A stretch of DNA of 6,426 nt from a bacterium Ga0077546 (GTDB lineage Bacteria > Cyanobacteriota > Vampirovibrionia > Obscuribacterales > Obscuribacteraceae), in contig LNEX01000343.1 of assembly GCA_001464165.1 (NCBI GenBank), positions 1 through 6,426 of the forward strand, given 5' to 3'. Under the pieces are notes generated by a model. That model saw only the letters and a program-made list of their open reading frames with translations, ran no database searches and was not told the origin of the DNA. The position numbers were made by a program, and so were the translations under genes. This document shows positions 5,347-6,426 of the stretch, in pieces; the first letter of the stretch is position 1, and the number at the start of each line of letters is the position of its first letter.

Positions 5347-6426
5347 CTATGCTCCTGATTTTTCTTTGGCTACTAGACAGTTACGCCCACTTTTCTTGGC
5401 TTGATAGAGGCGCTCATCGGCCTTGCGAATGAGATCTTCTATGTCGTTTCCGTCGTCTGGGTATGAAACAAGCCCTGCACTGAAAGTAATGCCAAAGTTT
5501 TCGCCGTGGTCACCCTTAAACTGCAGGGCTCTTAATTCTTCCAGGGCCCGGTGCAGTGCGCCGTAGGCTGTTTCTTTTTGGATGTGACGGAATGCCACCA
5601 TAAATTCTTCGCCACCCCAGCGACCACGAAAGTCTTCAACCCTAAATCGCTTTTTCAAAAGTTGGCCGAAACTGGCTAGCACCCGGTCGCCCGCTAAGTG
5701 ACCATATTGGTCATTGATTTTCTTAAAATGATCAACATCGATAAGGGCAAGGCTAAAGATTAAGCCGTTGCGTTTAGATTCTTCAGACATGTCATTGAGT
5801 TGTTCCATAAATGCTCTTCTGTTCAAGAGGCCAGTCAGCACATCTTTATTAGAGCGCTCTTTGAGCATGCGGGCTCGCTCAAGTCGCACTTTGACCCGGG
5901 TGAGCAACTCTACTCTGGCAATGGGCTTGGGCAAATAATCATCGCCACCAGCTTCAAAGGCTGCTAGCCTTGTCTCTAAGCCTGTCTGCCCGGTCAAGAA
6001 CAAGATTGGTAAATCTTGAAAATGTGCGGCGGTGCGAATCATTCGACAAACATCATAGCCACTTAAAATTGGCACAGTAACGTCGAGTAGCACAAGATCA
6101 GGATGAAATTCCTGAATCAACTGTAGCAACCCTGTTGGATCGGCCAGTTGCCTCACCAGCATTCCTTCTTGACCAAGAGCCGTAGAGACGATTTTGACGA
6201 AGTCATCATCGTCGTCAACGATTAATATGCGAGGCCGTCCCCCTTGTCTGGCATTAACTAGATACTCAATGGCATCATTGAAGATATCAGTCTGTAAGGG
6301 CTTCTCAAGCATGAGTGAGGCCCCTGCGTGGGTAGAGTCTTCGATATATTTTTGTTGCTTTGACGTCGAGAGAAAAGCCACAGGCAATGTTTCATAACCA
6401 GGTAGCGAACGCAGCTCTCGGGCCAG
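5347..6426 (-). CDS. Multi-receiver GGDEF diguanylate cyclase response regulator (5'-partial)
   Basis: The frame is open to the right edge and the visible 359 residues begin inside a domain, so the start is outside the window. The first ~60 residues (PVAFLSTS, then GASLMLEKPLQ) are the second half of a receiver domain. A complete receiver follows (about 5872-6231): acidic cluster in ILIVDDDDDF, phospho-acceptor Asp in LLDVTVP (codon 6082-6084), Thr in FLTG and Lys in LPKP. Next is a full GGDEF domain (about 5362-5850), which condenses two GTP into cyclic di-GMP. It has DVLTGLLNRR, metal-binding IDVDHFKKIND, the active-site GGEEF (5602-5616) and the inhibitory I-site RVED exactly five residues before it (5632-5643). 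Activity and feedback inhibition are both expected. The order receiver-receiver-GGDEF resembles PleD, but the first receiver here keeps a LEKP motif and may be functional. An upstream sensor domain cannot be excluded. The downstream single receiver may be a signalling partner. Confidence 0.95.
   Translation of the reverse strand: MARELRSLPGYETLPVAFLSTSKQQKYIEDSTHAGASLMLEKPLQTDIFNDAIEYLVNARQGGRPRILIVDDDDDFVKIVSTALGQEGMLVRQLADPTGLLQLIQEFHPDLVLLDVTVPILSGYDVCRMIRTAAHFQDLPILFLTGQTGLETRLAAFEAGGDDYLPKPIARVELLTRVKVRLERARMLKERSNKDVLTGLLNRRAFMEQLNDMSEESKRNGLIFSLALIDVDHFKKINDQYGHLAGDRVLASFGQLLKKRFRVEDFRGRWGGEEFMVAFRHIQKETAYGALHRALEELRALQFKGDHGENFGITFSAGLVSYPDDGNDIEDLIRKADERLYQAKKSGRNCLVAKEKSGA

Overview
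The window looks like chromosomal DNA of a Gram-negative-type bacterium of moderate GC content. Genes are closely spaced, there is no mobile element, no RNA gene and no CRISPR array. The combination of response regulators, a GGDEF protein, a protein built from GspE/MshE N-terminal-like repeats and many weakly conserved envelope-type proteins would fit a non-photosynthetic cyanobacterial relative (Vampirovibrionia/Obscuribacterales-like). That placement is an impression from protein style and is not proven by any marker in the window.

Layout. The left part (2-1713) is on the + strand: the 3' portion of a membrane-anchored coiled-coil protein with a long disordered tail, a 212-base intergenic region with a candidate promoter and inverted repeats, then a lone 2-oxoacid-dehydrogenase-type (E2) acyltransferase catalytic domain. 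From 1729 to the right edge everything is on the - strand, converging on the acyltransferase with a 15-base gap. In transcription order these genes are: a multi-receiver GGDEF diguanylate cyclase that runs off the right edge, a single-domain response regulator, a SAM hydroxide adenosyltransferase (DUF62) family protein, a 407-residue protein made of four tandem MshEN-like repeats, and an exported patatin-like protein whose gene overlaps the repeat-protein gene by 40 bases.

How the genes may work together. The GGDEF protein has an intact GGEEF active site and an intact RxxD inhibitory site, so it should make cyclic di-GMP under control of its receiver domains. Two genes downstream is a protein whose four repeats each follow the 24-5-24 residue layout of MshEN, a known cyclic-di-GMP-binding module. 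The protein has no ATPase domain. A local synthase-receptor pair is an attractive but unproven hypothesis, because most of the arginine/glycine ligand positions are degenerate. The repeat protein and the patatin-like protein are probably co-translated.

Two enzymes of this - strand cluster appear to lack key catalytic residues. The patatin-like protein has Gly where the nucleophilic Ser is expected (GSGMG instead of GxSxG). The DUF62 protein has substitutions at all three positions that I align with the Asp-Arg-His triad. Both may be pseudoenzymes with binding or scaffold roles. Candidate sigma70-type promoters lie before the acyltransferase, before the DUF62 gene and before the repeat-protein gene. 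The last overlaps a perfect 16-bp palindrome that looks like an operator.
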